Shown in pieces: positions 45,889-57,770 of a DNA stretch of 64,000 nucleotides. Source of the stretch: Hemileia vastatrix (lineage: Eukaryota; Basidiomycota; Pucciniomycetes; Pucciniales; Zaghouaniaceae); NCBI GenBank assembly GCA_030280995.1, contig JASXTE010000002.1:28441183-28505182 (forward strand). The letters are read 5' to 3'. The notes below the pieces were generated by a model. That model did not search any database. It was not told the DNA's origin and worked only from the letters and a program-made list of their open reading frames with translations. A program made the translations under genes and the position numbers. Numbering within the stretch: the stretch's first letter is position 1; every line of letters begins with the position of its first letter.

Positions 45889-46625
45889 GATCTGTAAAGG
45901 AAAAATAATGAAGAGAAAAGAAATGAATAAAAATTTTGTCAGTGATGTTTAGATAATGAAGAAAGAGTGGAAGCTCAGCAGGTTGGCTGTGGAGCACTGT
46001 GCATGGAGGTGGCTCCCCCCTTATATGCAAAATGTCTGTTAGTTCATCAAGACTTTAAACTGAACACTGGTAGTCTTTCAAGACTTAAAACTGGCTGGTT
46101 ATTTAAAGATTTCTTCAAGATTTTTATTTTTTTATCACTACTGTGGGCTGTTAGTCTGTCAAGACTTTAAACTGAGAAATGGTACAGTCCCCCAAGACTA
46201 TAAACTGAGGATGGTTGTTGATTGACTCCTTCAGGACTATAAACTGATAATGTGGAGTTGGTGTGATTCTGGCAGAGGGCATCCAAGGGGGAGTCTCTGA
46301 ATTTTGTTAAGGGAAGTGTGGGGGTAACTGATGAGCTGGCTGCTCTGTAGAACAGTTACCCCAGAATGTTAGTTTGTTTCTTTGGTCTTTAATGTTTTGA
46401 TCTCTGGTTCTGTCTTTTTAATTCAGGTTTTTAAGTCCCCCAAGACTATAAACTGAGGGTTTTTGAGTCCCCCAAGACTATGAAATGAGGGCTGTTAGTC
46501 CTCCAAGACATAAAACTGAGGATTAGTCCTCCAAGACTTAAAACTGAGGATTAGTCCCCCAAGACTTTAAAATGAGGAGTTTATTATTTTTTATTTCTAA
46601 ATCAAGATGTTCAGGCAAGAAGCAA
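45889..46625 (+). repeat. Hairpin array between the two A2 antisense genes
   Basis: About ten hairpin-TAAACTG units on the plus strand (for example 46153-46174, AGTC-TGTCAA-GACT; others from 46043 to 46575), plus one hairpin P (46321-46362, perfect 10-bp stem). Some units have lost pairing or changed the TAAACTG end. The region separates antisense gene 2 (upstream in the antisense direction) from gene 1. Confidence 0.75.
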
Positions 46626-47247
46626 TTACAGAAAAGAATCAAGAGATGTAACAAAATGTTCAGCATTGGCTTTGAACTGGTGAATGAGGTTCTTCCTTTT
46701 TTCAAGGTCCTGTGGGTTCCTGGCAGGAGTGGATTGGAAGTAATTTAGGATGAGATGCTTTTGTTGAGAAGAATGTTGTTGGAAGTTGTATTTGATGGTG
46801 GGAAATGGATTATGTGGGGGTTCTTCAATGGTTCCCACATTTTCATCATCACTGTCTGGATGGAAATGAACTGGAAATTTGTCAGATTGAATTTCAGTAT
46901 GAAGAAGTATTGGGCTTACCATCAGAAGGACCAGGTTAGGAAGAGCTAGTTTTTGTAGCGGGGTTGGCATTCTTTTTTGAAGGGTGTAATTTTTTGACCA
47001 GTCTGGGGATTAGGATGGATGGTCTGGATCTTTTGGTGCTGGTGGAAGGTGGATCAGGGTGTGGAGGAGAAGATGTTGAAGAGGAAAATGGACCAGGTCT
47101 GAAACAAGTCTTCTTCCTAGAGTGACAGGAATCACAGGAGGTTCTGTAGGGATGAGCTCGAGGTGTGATGGCACAGATGAGATTGTTGACAGTGCAGTAT
47201 TAGCAATGACCCATGTCAGTAGAAGATTTGGAAAGGAAGCTGAACAT
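46626..47247 (-). pseudogene. A2 antisense gene 2: Zn2Cys6-like protein, two exons, two stops
   Basis: Exons 47247-46920 and 46870-46626 (573 nt), with an intron of 49 nt (GTAAGC...TTTCCAG) that joins in frame. All six Cys are present at 15, 18, 25, 38, 41, 48 (C-x2-C-x6-C-x12-C-x2-C-x6-C); the second half reads SCDSCHSRKKTC. The middle is Ser/Pro-rich and basic (KRSRPSILIPRLVKKLHPSKK). The C-terminus is conserved with A1 (PHNPFPTIK..., LEKRKNLIHQFKANAEHFVTSLDSFL in two blocks). Codon 16 is TAA (CAA in A1) and a second TAA lies shortly before the intron. Starts 49 bases inside LTR3, so an LTR-borne antisense promoter is possible. Confidence 0.72.
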
Positions 47248-47295
47248 GGTGGTTGTGTTGAAGGAGAATGTGTAAATTCTCTATTGGAGGGAGGA

Positions 47296-48397
47296 TGTGG
47301 TCTTCCAAGATTGGTGGAGCCCTTTGTTGGTCTATTTGGTGTTGTTTTGATATGTCTTAAATAGCATTGTTTAATAATTGGGGTTTTTTCTGGAATTATT
47401 TGGCAAATATTGGGACTTCAGGGATGTGGGTATTATTATTGGATAGCCCCGGCTTTCCTCTATATTTTATGTCTTGATGAAATTTTTTATATTCTAAGTA
47501 TTTAAAGGATTATTTCACATTTTTCATTTTAAAAGTTTGCTGTTTAATTTTGTTTTTTGTGTTTTAAAGGCTAACTATAAGTCTTAGGGTTAAGTTCTTA
47601 GTACCATTAGAATGGGCTAATATTTCTCTACATTTCATGTCACAATGTTGTTACAGCCTAATTATGTGTTTTAAAGGTTTTAGTAGTTGTACTTTATTTT
47701 TCTAAGTATTTTGGATATTTTTGGAGGGTTTTGGAGGTTTTCTGACTTCACGGTGGTCCGGCCGCCTCAGGCCAGCCTCCTGACGTTGTGCAGACCACCT
47801 GCCTCCGTGCTAGAAGGCTGGGAAGCGTTTCTAGAGGGGTTTTATGCAATTTGGCACTGAGAAATGCCAAATTTGTTGGTGTGCATGGGCTCTTAGATAG
47901 TGGTCTGTGTGTATATAGTAAATAAGACAGTTTGGGGCAACCTTAATCATCATAAAACCATCCGGAGGAGATATCCTTGTTCCTCACTCAGTTTTCACTG
48001 TTTTTTGGCCACAATTGGCTGTGTTTTTTGCAAGGTTAGTTCTTCATTTAACTCAACTTTGTCAACTGTTTTCTCTGGTGTAGTCTTGCAAGCTATATCA
48101 AGTATTATTGATGTCTTTGGTGTGGATTTGCAACCTACATCAAGTATCATTGCTTTCTCTGGTGTAGAAATTGGTCTACATTTCAGTTCTTTTGTTTGGT
48201 AGTCTTTCTGGAGACTACTTCCTTGGCTGATCAGGTAGTCAAGAGTATTGGAAAAGGGGCTTTAAAAAGCAGGAACCAATTTACTGTAGCAGGTAAATCT
48301 CACTTATATTTTTCTAAAGGGACAGGGGATTTTCTCTCTGGGTTTTCTCCAACTCCCTTGATCAAGGCCTATAGCTAGTACTATAGGATTGTCTACA
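47296..48397 (+). repeat. 3' LTR of A2
   Basis: 1102 bp, TGTGGTCTTCC...GGATTGTCTACA, preceded by a polypurine run (GGAGGGAGGA, 47286-47295). Followed by GCGG, where A1 sequence resumes. Confidence 0.92.
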
Positions 48398-49738
48398 GCG
48401 GCTGGAAAGCATATATGGTTTTTAATGGTCAGGGACTGGAGTAGAAGGTAAGTTTTGGGAAGAAGTGGAAAAAGCGTGGATAGAGTGTTGGAAGGTGTGC
48501 TTGATGATTCTGGACATCTTCCAGTGGTCATCAAGGAGCTGTTCTCTCAGATTCTTTTCAAACTCATTCAATGGACCATGGAGAGCACAGGCCTTAAGCA
48601 TGTTTGAACATATCATGCTTAGGTGTTGTTTCATGTTGGCATCATCCAGTGTTAAGGGAGTTTCTAGAGGTTGGCCAATTCCAATTGTAGTTTCAGTAGG
48701 CGGAGTTCAAACTAAACAGAAGAATTGGATCAGTGATTGTTCTTTGTTTAAGAGATTGGATTTATTAATTTGGTACTTACAGATTGGGAGCTCATCAAAT
48801 TTTTATGCAGCCGGAATTTGAGCTGTTGAAGAATTCTGAATGGATTTTGAAGGAGGATCAACCAGATGGAGGTAAGGATTCTTATGATTATGCTCTAAAT
48901 GGTGTTGAGAAAATTTAGTAGAAGAAGGACTTTCCTGTGGCCTGGTTGGAGCAACAAGGCTGTTGTTTTTGCTGTGGATATTATTGCTTGGCCCAGGTGG
49001 GTTGGACACTGGTGGTGGAGTACCAGGGTTATTGTAGGAAGAACCAGGAGAAGGTGACCCGGAAGCTGATTGGGATCTGATAGATGAAGATCTAGAAGAA
49101 AGGGAACTATCAGAGGAATAATTGGCAGAAAGAGGAGAGCTGTAGTTAGTTCTTCTTGGTGGAACAGGAGATTTTTGTTTGGGAGCAGTGGGGTGTGCTC
49201 TGGTGTTTTCAGGAGGTCCTCTGGCAGGCCTTCTAGAGGTGTTGGAATTTTTGGTGTTATATGATGAAGAATTTGTGTGTGTATGCATTGCTCTGGGAGC
49301 ACTAGGAGGTTGTTCGGTAGAGTTGTTGGTGTTTAATGGTGTATTTTGGCTGTTATCTGGCTGAATTTGGGAGTTTTGAACCTGATTTTTGCTTTCTGGC
49401 AAGGCGGGCAGGCCCCCTGGATGTGTTCTAGCAGCCTGGGAGCTTATTTTGAAGCTGTTTTGGCTAAATTTGCTGAGGTAAAAGTAGATTCTTGAAAATA
49501 TAAAGCAAGATTTTAGGGAGTGTTTTGGGAATAGAACAGTGTGATCTTCTAGAAGGAGCGGATAATAAAGAAGAGGAAGCAGGTCCAAGTTATGGTGACC
49601 TGGTAGGAGATCTGGAAATGTATTTATGGGAAGATGAAGGCAGAGGTATTGGATATCTGGGGTCTCTTTCACATCTTTTCTTTTTAGAGTTGCAAGAATC
49701 ACAGGCTCTGTTATAGAATTTTGCCTGAGGAGTAGAAG
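48398..49738 (-). pseudogene. A1 antisense gene 1, exons 3 and 2 and part of exon 1
   Basis: Same gene as 44397-45888. Exon 3 is 48711-48398 (continuing at 12436 beyond A2), exon 2 is 49427-48781, and the 3' part of exon 1 is 49738-49600. The introns 48712-48780 (GTAAGT...CTGTTTAG) and 49428-49599 keep the positions seen in A2. Exon 1 here holds the second Cys triplet (ACDSCNSKKKRC); the first lies beyond C1 at 58971-59075. A TAA ends exon 3 early near 48422 and another interrupts exon 1 near 49593. It is broken by two insertions. Confidence 0.68.
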
Positions 49739-50938
49739 TATCAGCCAGTCGTCTAGAAGAAAGAGAAAAAGAAAAAGGGAAATAGATGGAAGGGAGATAA
49801 AATAATGGAATAGGATAAAGTTAACCAATAATATGAGTAATTTTAAAAGAGGGGAGCGACAAAGTAAATTTGAAGACTTTACAAATTGTAAGGATTTATT
49901 TAAAATTTAATATATTGTAACCAGTAGTTTTATTAAAAGCGCGGAAATCAATGATAGTATTATTAAACTTAAAGCAACCTTTAAATATTTATATAGTATT
50001 TTAATTAGAAATGTAATACTAATAAAAATAGTAAATAAACGTAGTATATTTAAAATATATTTAAGTGAATGTGTAATAAGTAATGAGCTACCAGAGAGGG
50101 TTCCAAAGCCCTTTTATAGGCAAGAGGACATTCTGGAGTATTCTAATAGTATGTAAAAAAAAGTAAAATAATGTGAAACAATTAATTAAAAGAATCTAAT
50201 TAAAAACATAAAAGATAAATCCGTGAATAAACAAATATTTTTCCCATCAGAAATTTCTAAAAAAGAATAGAATTAATATAACAATTAACTACGTGAGTAT
50301 AAAAAATGTGAACTGTGAGAAAGAAATCTAAAGAGGGAATACAAATAGCTAAAAAGGTTTAATTAAAACAAAAGGAATTATTTTTACACTTTTAATAAAT
50401 CTTAATTCAGTATAAGAAAAGGTAATTTAATTATTTAAACTATTTCAAGTAATTTAATTATTAAATTAATTTAAACAACCAATTAATTTAATAAAGTAAC
50501 TTATTTAAAATGAGAAATTAAATTTAACAATATTAAATAAATTTTTTTAATTAATTTATTAATTTTAGTGACACAATTAAGCATCAAGGAAGCACCCAAT
50601 ATTTATGGATATTATTATATGATAAGTTGTATTTAGTTTATATAAATGTTATTATTGAAATCGTAATTACAGTGTAAGTTAAATTTACACTTATAGTATA
50701 ATTTTAAATAATTTATTTATACATACAAAGTGCACCATGATATTATAGAATATAATATTTGTTTATGTAATAAAACTTATTTAATAATAAAATTAAGTAT
50801 AGTAATTATTTTATTTATTCATAAAATATTTATAATTTTATTTTGATAATTTTTTGTAATTACATAATGTTATTCCTTTATATGATTGCAGTAATTTATT
50901 ATATAAATTGTTGGGCTCCTGAGATAGCCTGGCTGACA
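49739..50938 (-). repeat. 3' LTR of C1 (left)
   Basis: 1200 bp, AT-rich, TATCAGCCAG...CTGGCTGACA in plus coordinates (10-bp inverted ends apart from one base). Next to it is the PPT AGAGTGAGGGAG on the minus strand. Confidence 0.92.
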
Positions 50939-52720
50939 CTCCCTCACTCTAAAAAAAACAATAAAAAAAAGCCAAGATTTTTTCTTTTTATACTTTTTTA
51001 ACAGAGTTGAGAAATTTGAAATTTCTTTTCCATATATCCATGAATCATGTTCAGATGACTTGTTCTTATATCTCAATAAATATTCAATACCTCTTTCAGA
51101 AGTGTTAATTCTATCATTGAGAATTTTATCAATTTCTGCAGTTTCTGTGACTTCCTGAGGGTTTTTCTTAGGTCTTCCCCTTCTTTTGGGAAATAAGTCA
51201 CTGTTGGAAGTATAAGGTTTAAGCAAAGAAATGGGAAAAACAGGATGTTTTCTATCATATGGAGAATAAAAAACAACTTCTACTGCTTTATCACCAACCA
51301 TTCTTTTAAAAACAAATGGTCCTACAAAAGGATCTTTTAATTTGTTGTTACCTTGTAAATGGAAATGGACAGTTGATATAAACACTTCATCACCCTTGTT
51401 AAATGTGTATTCTTTATGGGATTTATCCCATCTTTTCTTTTCATATTCAAATGCTTTATCAATACAGCTTTGAGCATGTTTTCTGCATAGCTGTTGCATT
51501 TGCATAAAAGATTTTACACCAGGATGTAGTTCCAACTTAGGTAGATTATTATTGAGAATCTAAGCAGGAGTATTCGGGACATAACCTAACCAAAGCTCAA
51601 AAGGCTTCTTCTCAGTAACAGAATGAACAGTGCTATTATATGCAAATTCCAACCCAGGAAGTAAGGTAACCCAATCATGAGTGAATCTGTCATTGTCTTT
51701 ATACTCAAGGCCAAAGGAACAATACCTTCTAATCATATCTTCCAGAGTTTGAATCATTCTTTCATCTAGAGCATCTGTCTAAGTATGTTGAGCTTTAGAT
51801 AACTTTAACTCACAGCCACAAATATCCAACAAAGAGGTCCAAAACTAAGAAGTAAATTTTGGATCTCTATCAGAGATAATGGCTTTTGGGAATCCAACAA
51901 TATTAAACATGTAAAAACACCATAAGAAAGCTAATTCTTTTGTGGATACATCTTTGTGGGTAGGAATAAATTTGCACATTTTTGTGAATCTATCTACTAT
52001 TACCCAACAAGAGTTATAACTGTCTTTACCTGCTACAGGACGACCAGTGACAAAATTCATGTTAATTATTTCCCAAGGAGCATTAGGTGCTTCAATATGT
52101 TGTAGTAAACCTGCTCTTTTACCTGTCAAACCTTTAGATTTCTGGCAGTAATCACAAGACTCAACATATAATTTTGTATCTTCAGACATATTAGCCCACC
52201 AAGCAGTGTTTTTGATTCTAATTAATGTTTTTTCTAGATCGAAATGACCAGCTAATATGTCATCATGACAAAGTTTGAGGATATTTTCTTTCATAGAAGG
52301 AGGGATTACAATTACATTAGTAATCTTTCTTCTATAATAAATATAACCATCTTCAATAGAAAGCTTTCCTTTCATCAAAGCACTTTGATATTTTGCAGGA
52401 AGAGTTTTAATCAATGCTTGAATTGAAGCATTCTTAGGATCCTTTAAGATAGTAACTAATTTATTTAAATCAGAATCCTTATCATATGAATCCAGTATTA
52501 ATTTTAATAACTCTTCTTCCATATCAACTATAAATATACCATGGATATGAACAATATCATCTTCAGGTACATAAGCAGGATTGGAGTCATTATTTGGCAG
52601 AGGCAGTCTGGACAGCATATCAACATTGGAGTGAACATTTCCAACCCTATGGATAATTGTCATCCATCCTCTGTATTCTTGAACAGCAAGTTGCCACCTG
52701 AACATATGTCTATTAGGTGT
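50939..52720 (-). pseudogene. C1 pol: integrase and chromodomain (broken)
   Basis: Minus strand from about 52705. Zinc finger is ILKLCHDDILAGHFDLEK (His kept) and YVESCDYCQKSK. The core runs from FVTGRPVAGKDSYNS through VIVDRFTKMCKFIP and AIISDRDPKFTS near 51870, then stops at 51845 and about 51780; the catalytic E lies near 51750 (MIQTLEDM follows). The C-terminal half (51535-50939) has KRWDKSHKEYTFNKGDEVFIS, RRGRPKK and the chromodomain EYLLRYKNKSSEHDSWIYGKE. The chromodomain presumably targets modified nucleosomes, as in other chromoviruses. Confidence 0.87.
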
Positions 52721-54651
52721 TTAAAGGTTTAAGAGGGACTTCACAGCACTACAGTCAGTTACTAATTCAAACTTTTGGTCATCTAGATAGTAGTGAAGTT
52801 TCTCAAGAGCCCAAAAAACTGCTAAGCACTCTAATTGAGTGGCACCACATTTCAATTCACTATTTCTCAAGGTTCTTGAAATATAACAAATTACAACCTC
52901 TGAGGATTTATCATTAATAATTTGTTTCTGGTGGAGGGCAGCACCCAGACAAACAAAGCTAGTATCTGTATACAGGACAAATGGTTTGTTGAAATCTGGA
53001 AGAGCTAAGATAGGGGCTGTCATTAAGCAACATTTTAAAGTATCAAAAGCTTTTTGACAGTCACTATTCCAGATGAATGCAACATCTTTCCTAGTGAGTT
53101 TGGTAAGAGGTAAGGCTATGACCTGATAATTTTTAATATATTTTCTGTAATAGCCATACATACCCAAAAAACTTTGGATTTCTCTTACAGAAGTTGGTGC
53201 TTTCACATTTTGAATTGCAGCAACTTTGTTTTGGTCTACACAAATTTGTAGGTCTGACACAACATGGCCAAAGAATTTCAAAGATTGAAAACCAAATTTG
53301 CACTTTTTCAAGGACAAGGTCATATTGATTTCATCCATTTTTTGAAAAACTCTATTCAAGTGAACCATATGTTCATCAAAAGTTTTAGAAAAAATTATGA
53401 TATCATCAATATACACCATGAGCCATCCTTCAATTATTTCTTGATGGAAAGTGTTATCCATGAATTTCTGGAAAACTGAAGGGGAATTTTTAGGGCCAAA
53501 TTACATTCTAACATACTTATATATTCCCATATGAGTAGCAATAAGCAAAAAATTCTGAGAATTTTTTTCAACTGGAACTTGATGATAACCTTTGATACCA
53601 TCCTGACAACTAATAAATTTTGCACCTTGCAAGGTAGCATGTATTGAATTAATTCTGGGTAAAGGGTAAATATCATCAATAGTATAAGTGTTTAATGCTC
53701 TGTAATATCCACATAATCTAGCCTTATCTTTTCATAAGAAATCAAGACTGGGGAGATGACACAATATTTGGGGGTGACATCCACTTTCTCAATGATATTC
53801 ATTTTAAATAATGTGGTTATATTATCTTCAATATCCTTTCTTTTTGTTGGAGAAGCAGGATATTGTTTTTTCTCAAGACTAGGAGGAATATCACTCAAGT
53901 TACAGGATAAGGTAATTTTCATTTCTTCCTGAACACCTCCCAAGACATGAGAACCATGAGCAAAAGACATAGGGAAAGAAGTAATTGAGGCAAAAATAGA
54001 ATCCTTCCGTTCGCTAGTTAAATGATCACCAAAAGAAGCAGTATTTATTTCATTTAATAAATCATCCATCTCAATTGTTGGTCTGCCTTTACACTGGATC
54101 AGTGAGTTACAAGACTTTAACAGATTCCCAGAAGGTTTTCTAGGGGAGGTAATTTTGAATTTTCTTTTGCCATTCAATCCCAAGGTGAAGCAATTGTTTT
54201 CTGGGTCCAATTTCATACCAAACATGGTCAAAGTATCATTACCCATAATAAACCAATTGCTTAAATTATCATTTTTCATGACAACAAATTCACAAATAGC
54301 TCTGACAAAACCACCATTATATTTGAAGAATACAGAGGTTTTATATTTGCCAATAGGAATTAAGGTAGAACCATACCCTCTCCATTTTTCAGAAGTTATA
54401 GGTAATAATTTACTCAAAACATACTTATCTACTGAAGCTAAAGCTTTTTCAGACACTACACTTCCTCCAGCACCAGAATCAAGAACTAAATCAACATTTT
54501 TACCATTAATGATAACAGGTGCCTTCAAAGGGGATATGGCTATAGAATTGTTAGTAATATCTTTAATTATTTCAGCATTTTCTACTGAAGATAAATCCAA
54601 TACACATTCTTCAGATATATTATCTAAATAATGGACATCCTGTTCCAACAT
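52721..54651 (-). pseudogene. C1 pol: protease, reverse transcriptase, RNase H (broken)
   Basis: Minus strand. The protease is open from 54651 with LVLDSGAGGSVVSEKAL near 54470. After a 1-nt frameshift near 53735 the RT follows, with YIDDIIIFSKTF near 53400 and LGMYGYYRKYIKN near 53150. RNase H reads LYTDTSFVCLGAALHQ near 52960 and ends FELVTDCSAVKSLLNL at 52721. The conventional Y-x-D-D contrasts with F-I-D-D of families A and B. Confidence 0.88.
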
Positions 54652-57098
54652 TAAAACATCTTTAACAGAATCATTGTCATAGGAGATATTACTTTCACAG
54701 TGGCTAGAAGAATCATTGACATCAATTTCAGCCTCATCGGTGTCCTCACTGTGTTCAACAAGATTGATTTTCTTGTCACAAACATGATCCTTTTGCCATG
54801 GTTTGTTACATTTATAACAAGTATTTGTTGCATATTTTTTAGGTGCAACTGGGGCAGAGGGTCTACTAGATTTTTCTGGGGGCTTTGTAGAGGGTTTATT
54901 CTGATCATTATAATATTTACCAAGGTAATTCTTAGGTTCATATCTATGGTTGAGTAAACCTCATTACAGATATTAATGAAAGAAGAATGTTCCCTCACAT
55001 GCTCAGTTCTAGCTACAATTAAATCTCTAAGAGAATTTGGCAATTTATACAAGATTTTATCTCTCCAAATATCATAATCCATCTTTGGATCAACTGCTCT
55101 TAGGAGTTTTGTTACTTTCATAAGAAAAACAAAGAATTTTTCAACAGAGGAGGATACATATCTAGTATTCTCATACAGTCTTTGCTGAGCCAACCTGAAA
55201 TTTGAACCACCAAATTGATTCTCAATCAAGGAATTCCACTCATTCCATGTATAATTGTTATTATCCAATAGAACAGATTCATACCACACCAAGGCTACAT
55301 TGGAAAATAAAGAAATTAGCTTAGAAACAATTTCCTCATCAGGTAGTTTATAAGATCTCTTTAAATTATCAATTCTTTGTATAAAGTGTTGCCAATCAGA
55401 TGGAGAATCACCATCAAAGGTAGGATATTGATCCAACTTATGCCAATTTTTCTGGCTACTGGAATGTTCCATCCTATGGTTGAATTATTCAAGGTTATCA
55501 GTTCTTGAAGCCTTGAAAGGTGTTCAGATATTTCATTATTCACAGAGGCAGTTGGCTCATTGTAAGCATTAAATTTAATTCTGTTTGATGCAATAGATTT
55601 TTCAGAATGAATTTCAGCTGCTAAAATTGGTACATTACAAGGGAGAGAAGAACTACTCTGTTCAGGCTGTTTATTATTATGATTAACAGCAGTTTGAGTA
55701 ATATTTTTTAATTCATGATAATGAGTAGCCTGGACAGCTTGTAATGCAGAAAACAGTTTCTCAAGGTCAGATAATTATTTCTCAAATCAGGAATGTAAGA
55801 TAGTTGATCATTAATCCTAGAAATAGATAAAACATTTCTGTCCTCATCTACAGAGCAATTATTACTCAAATTCTGAGAATCATTTTTTAATTTTCTTAAT
55901 TCACTGTGCAAAAGCATATTGTCATTCTTTAAAGCAGTATTTTCATCTTTTAGATCATCAACAATTTTGCGTAGGTGACTATATTTATCTAAAAGTGATT
56001 TGTGGTCAGCTTTAATAGACTTTTGTTGAGCAAGGAAATTATTTAATGTGTCTTTCAATTTGAAATAAGCAGTGTCTTGAACAGAAGAACTCACTTTGCA
56101 ATGTAAATACAAATTATTTAATCTATCACTCACATGTATTAACAAATCTCTCAAATGTTTATCTTTCACAACATTAAAATCTAGAGTATCTTTCAATATT
56201 TCTAAAGAAGTTTTCTTAATTAAAGTGTAGACTTCAGGGAAACAGGATCATTCTTAATTGCAAGAGAAGGGTTAATTAAAGAAGTAGAAGTCAAATGTAA
56301 ATATTCATCAAATGATAATTTGCTAATTACATCATTGGGGCTACTTATTAAAGGAATTTGTCTCTTCAAGGGTTTAACTGTTCTTTAAGGGTCCACATTA
56401 TTACCTGAAGAAGATTTGTTATTATATATACCAACGTGCTTATCAAACAAATTACTTACCATGGCAAGGGAGGAAACTTCCCCTGTGCTTTCTTTCTTCT
56501 GCCCCCCTGATAAGGATGGTGCTGAAGAGATGGATTGTAGTTTGGTGTCCTGGATGAGCCAGGGTGTTGAGCTGGTTGCTGAAAATTCTGTTGGTAGTGG
56601 GTCATCAAGTAATTCCATTTCCATTGCGCCACTTTCAGAGTGCCTTGATTGTGGGTGAGGGAGCTGGGTGCTTGATTGGGCTGAGGTTGAGGCTGAGGCT
56701 GGGAAGCTGGGAAATGAGGAGGCTGACCCTTTTTAGAATTTAATAGCTCCTGCATCTGCTGCCACAGTGTGTCTACCCTTGCCTTGTACTTCATGCTTTC
56801 TGCTCTCAGTTCCTTTATATGGCTTGACAGATTGTTTACCTGCTGTTTTAGAGGAATCTTTTTTATTTTAATACCTCTGAGCAGATTTTCCTGATGTATT
56901 TGAGGTTTTACTTCTTTCAGAGTTGTTTGGTGAGGGGGGTTTGCCACTTCTCCTGACATTTTAAAGTCCTGAAGGTTTTTTGTCAGCTGAATAATTTTTG
57001 TAAGTTACTTTAGAAGAACCTACAGATTCAGTGTCAACATCCACTTCAATCTCATCCACATGTAAGTTATCCATGCATTTAGCCAAACTACTGGACAT
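54652..57098 (-). pseudogene. C1 Gag with N-terminal coiled-coil extension (broken)
   Basis: Minus strand. The likely start is ATG at 57098 (MSSSLAKCMDNLHVDEIEVD). The extension has a conserved IKKIPLKQQVNNLSSHIKEL coiled coil near 56850, a Pro/Gln-rich segment, and a second helical stretch (56196-55708; SLLDKYSHLRKIVDDLKDEN). The Gag core is 55472 to about 54960 (LDQYPTFDGDSPSDWQHF; RLAQQRLYENTRY; LYKLPNSLRDLIVARTEH). A 1-nt loss near 54957 shifts the frame; beyond it the knuckle CYKCNKPWQKDHVC is in the frame that runs into the protease. So gag and pol appear to be one frame in family C, unlike A and B. Confidence 0.78.
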
Positions 57099-57770
57099 TT
57101 AAACTGTGAAAAGGAGAATCAAAATTAATCAATGATTCAAATTGTTATTTCAAAATAAAATATAATCAATTGGATTTCAAAAATAAATTTTTATTAAAAA
57201 TCAATTAATTAAAAAAATGTAATACAAATAAATGTAATTACGATGTTTATTAAGAATTAACAATAATTATAATGGGACCAACCAACAAAGGTTTTATAAG
57301 TCAACCAAAATAATTAATACCAAAAATTAATATAATGGTAATATTGGGACTAAGTACTGAGTACTATTATGGTCAACCAATAAACAAAAAATATTTAATA
57401 AAATTATTTCAATAATTTATTAAAAATTAATTGCCTGCTAGGACTAAGAGTCTTACTCTATTATGGTCAACTAGAAAAATTTTTTTTAATATAATGAAAA
57501 CTTACACTCAGTGAATCAACAATTAAGCCACAATCACTGTTATTGCAGTAAAAATATAACACCATGAGTAAGAGGCACAAAGGTGAACTTACTATAGTGA
57601 TCATAAAATCACTTCAAAATAATATATAATTTATTTATTATAAACCTAAACAATTGAAACCAAGTTTGAAACACGGTTGCGGCAAAAAGTTTACTTTTTG
57701 GCTTGGGTGGTCTGTGCGCTTGTTGGTTCATCGCAAGTCTTCGTTGTCGTTGTTCAGAAAGGCCCTCAAT
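57099..57770 (-). other. C1 leader and primer-binding site
   Basis: About 670 bp, AT-rich, without a supported gene. Beside the 5' LTR the minus strand reads AT then TGAGGGCCTTTCTG (57755-57768), a decayed form of the C2 PBS TGGGGGCCTTTCC. Confidence 0.65.

Larger units (their letters stand above)
12437..48397 (+). mobile_element. Family A element A2, inserted in A1 antisense gene 1
   Basis: LTRs at 12437-13533 and 47296-48397 form the second A pair. Flanks are GCGC (12433-12436) and GCGG (48398-48401), an imperfect 4-bp duplication. The flanking sequence rejoins to match the uninterrupted copy at 44425-44450 (TGTAGG..GGCTGGAAAG). It carries gag, pol, tail, two antisense genes, and insertions of a solo B LTR, C2 (with B1) and a solo C2-type LTR. 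All sense genes have stops. Confidence 0.87.

Noticed and set aside
46000..46600. CRISPR-like array of short repeats
   Set aside because: Repeats are degenerate, irregularly spaced, with no distinct spacers or cas genes, and lie in a eukaryotic retroelement; they fit the hairpin motif instead.
47900..48202. 100-codon ORF in the A2 3' LTR (similar ones at 1642-1854 and 13142-13339)
   Set aside because: Within non-coding LTR; the frame differs and breaks between the four LTR copies.
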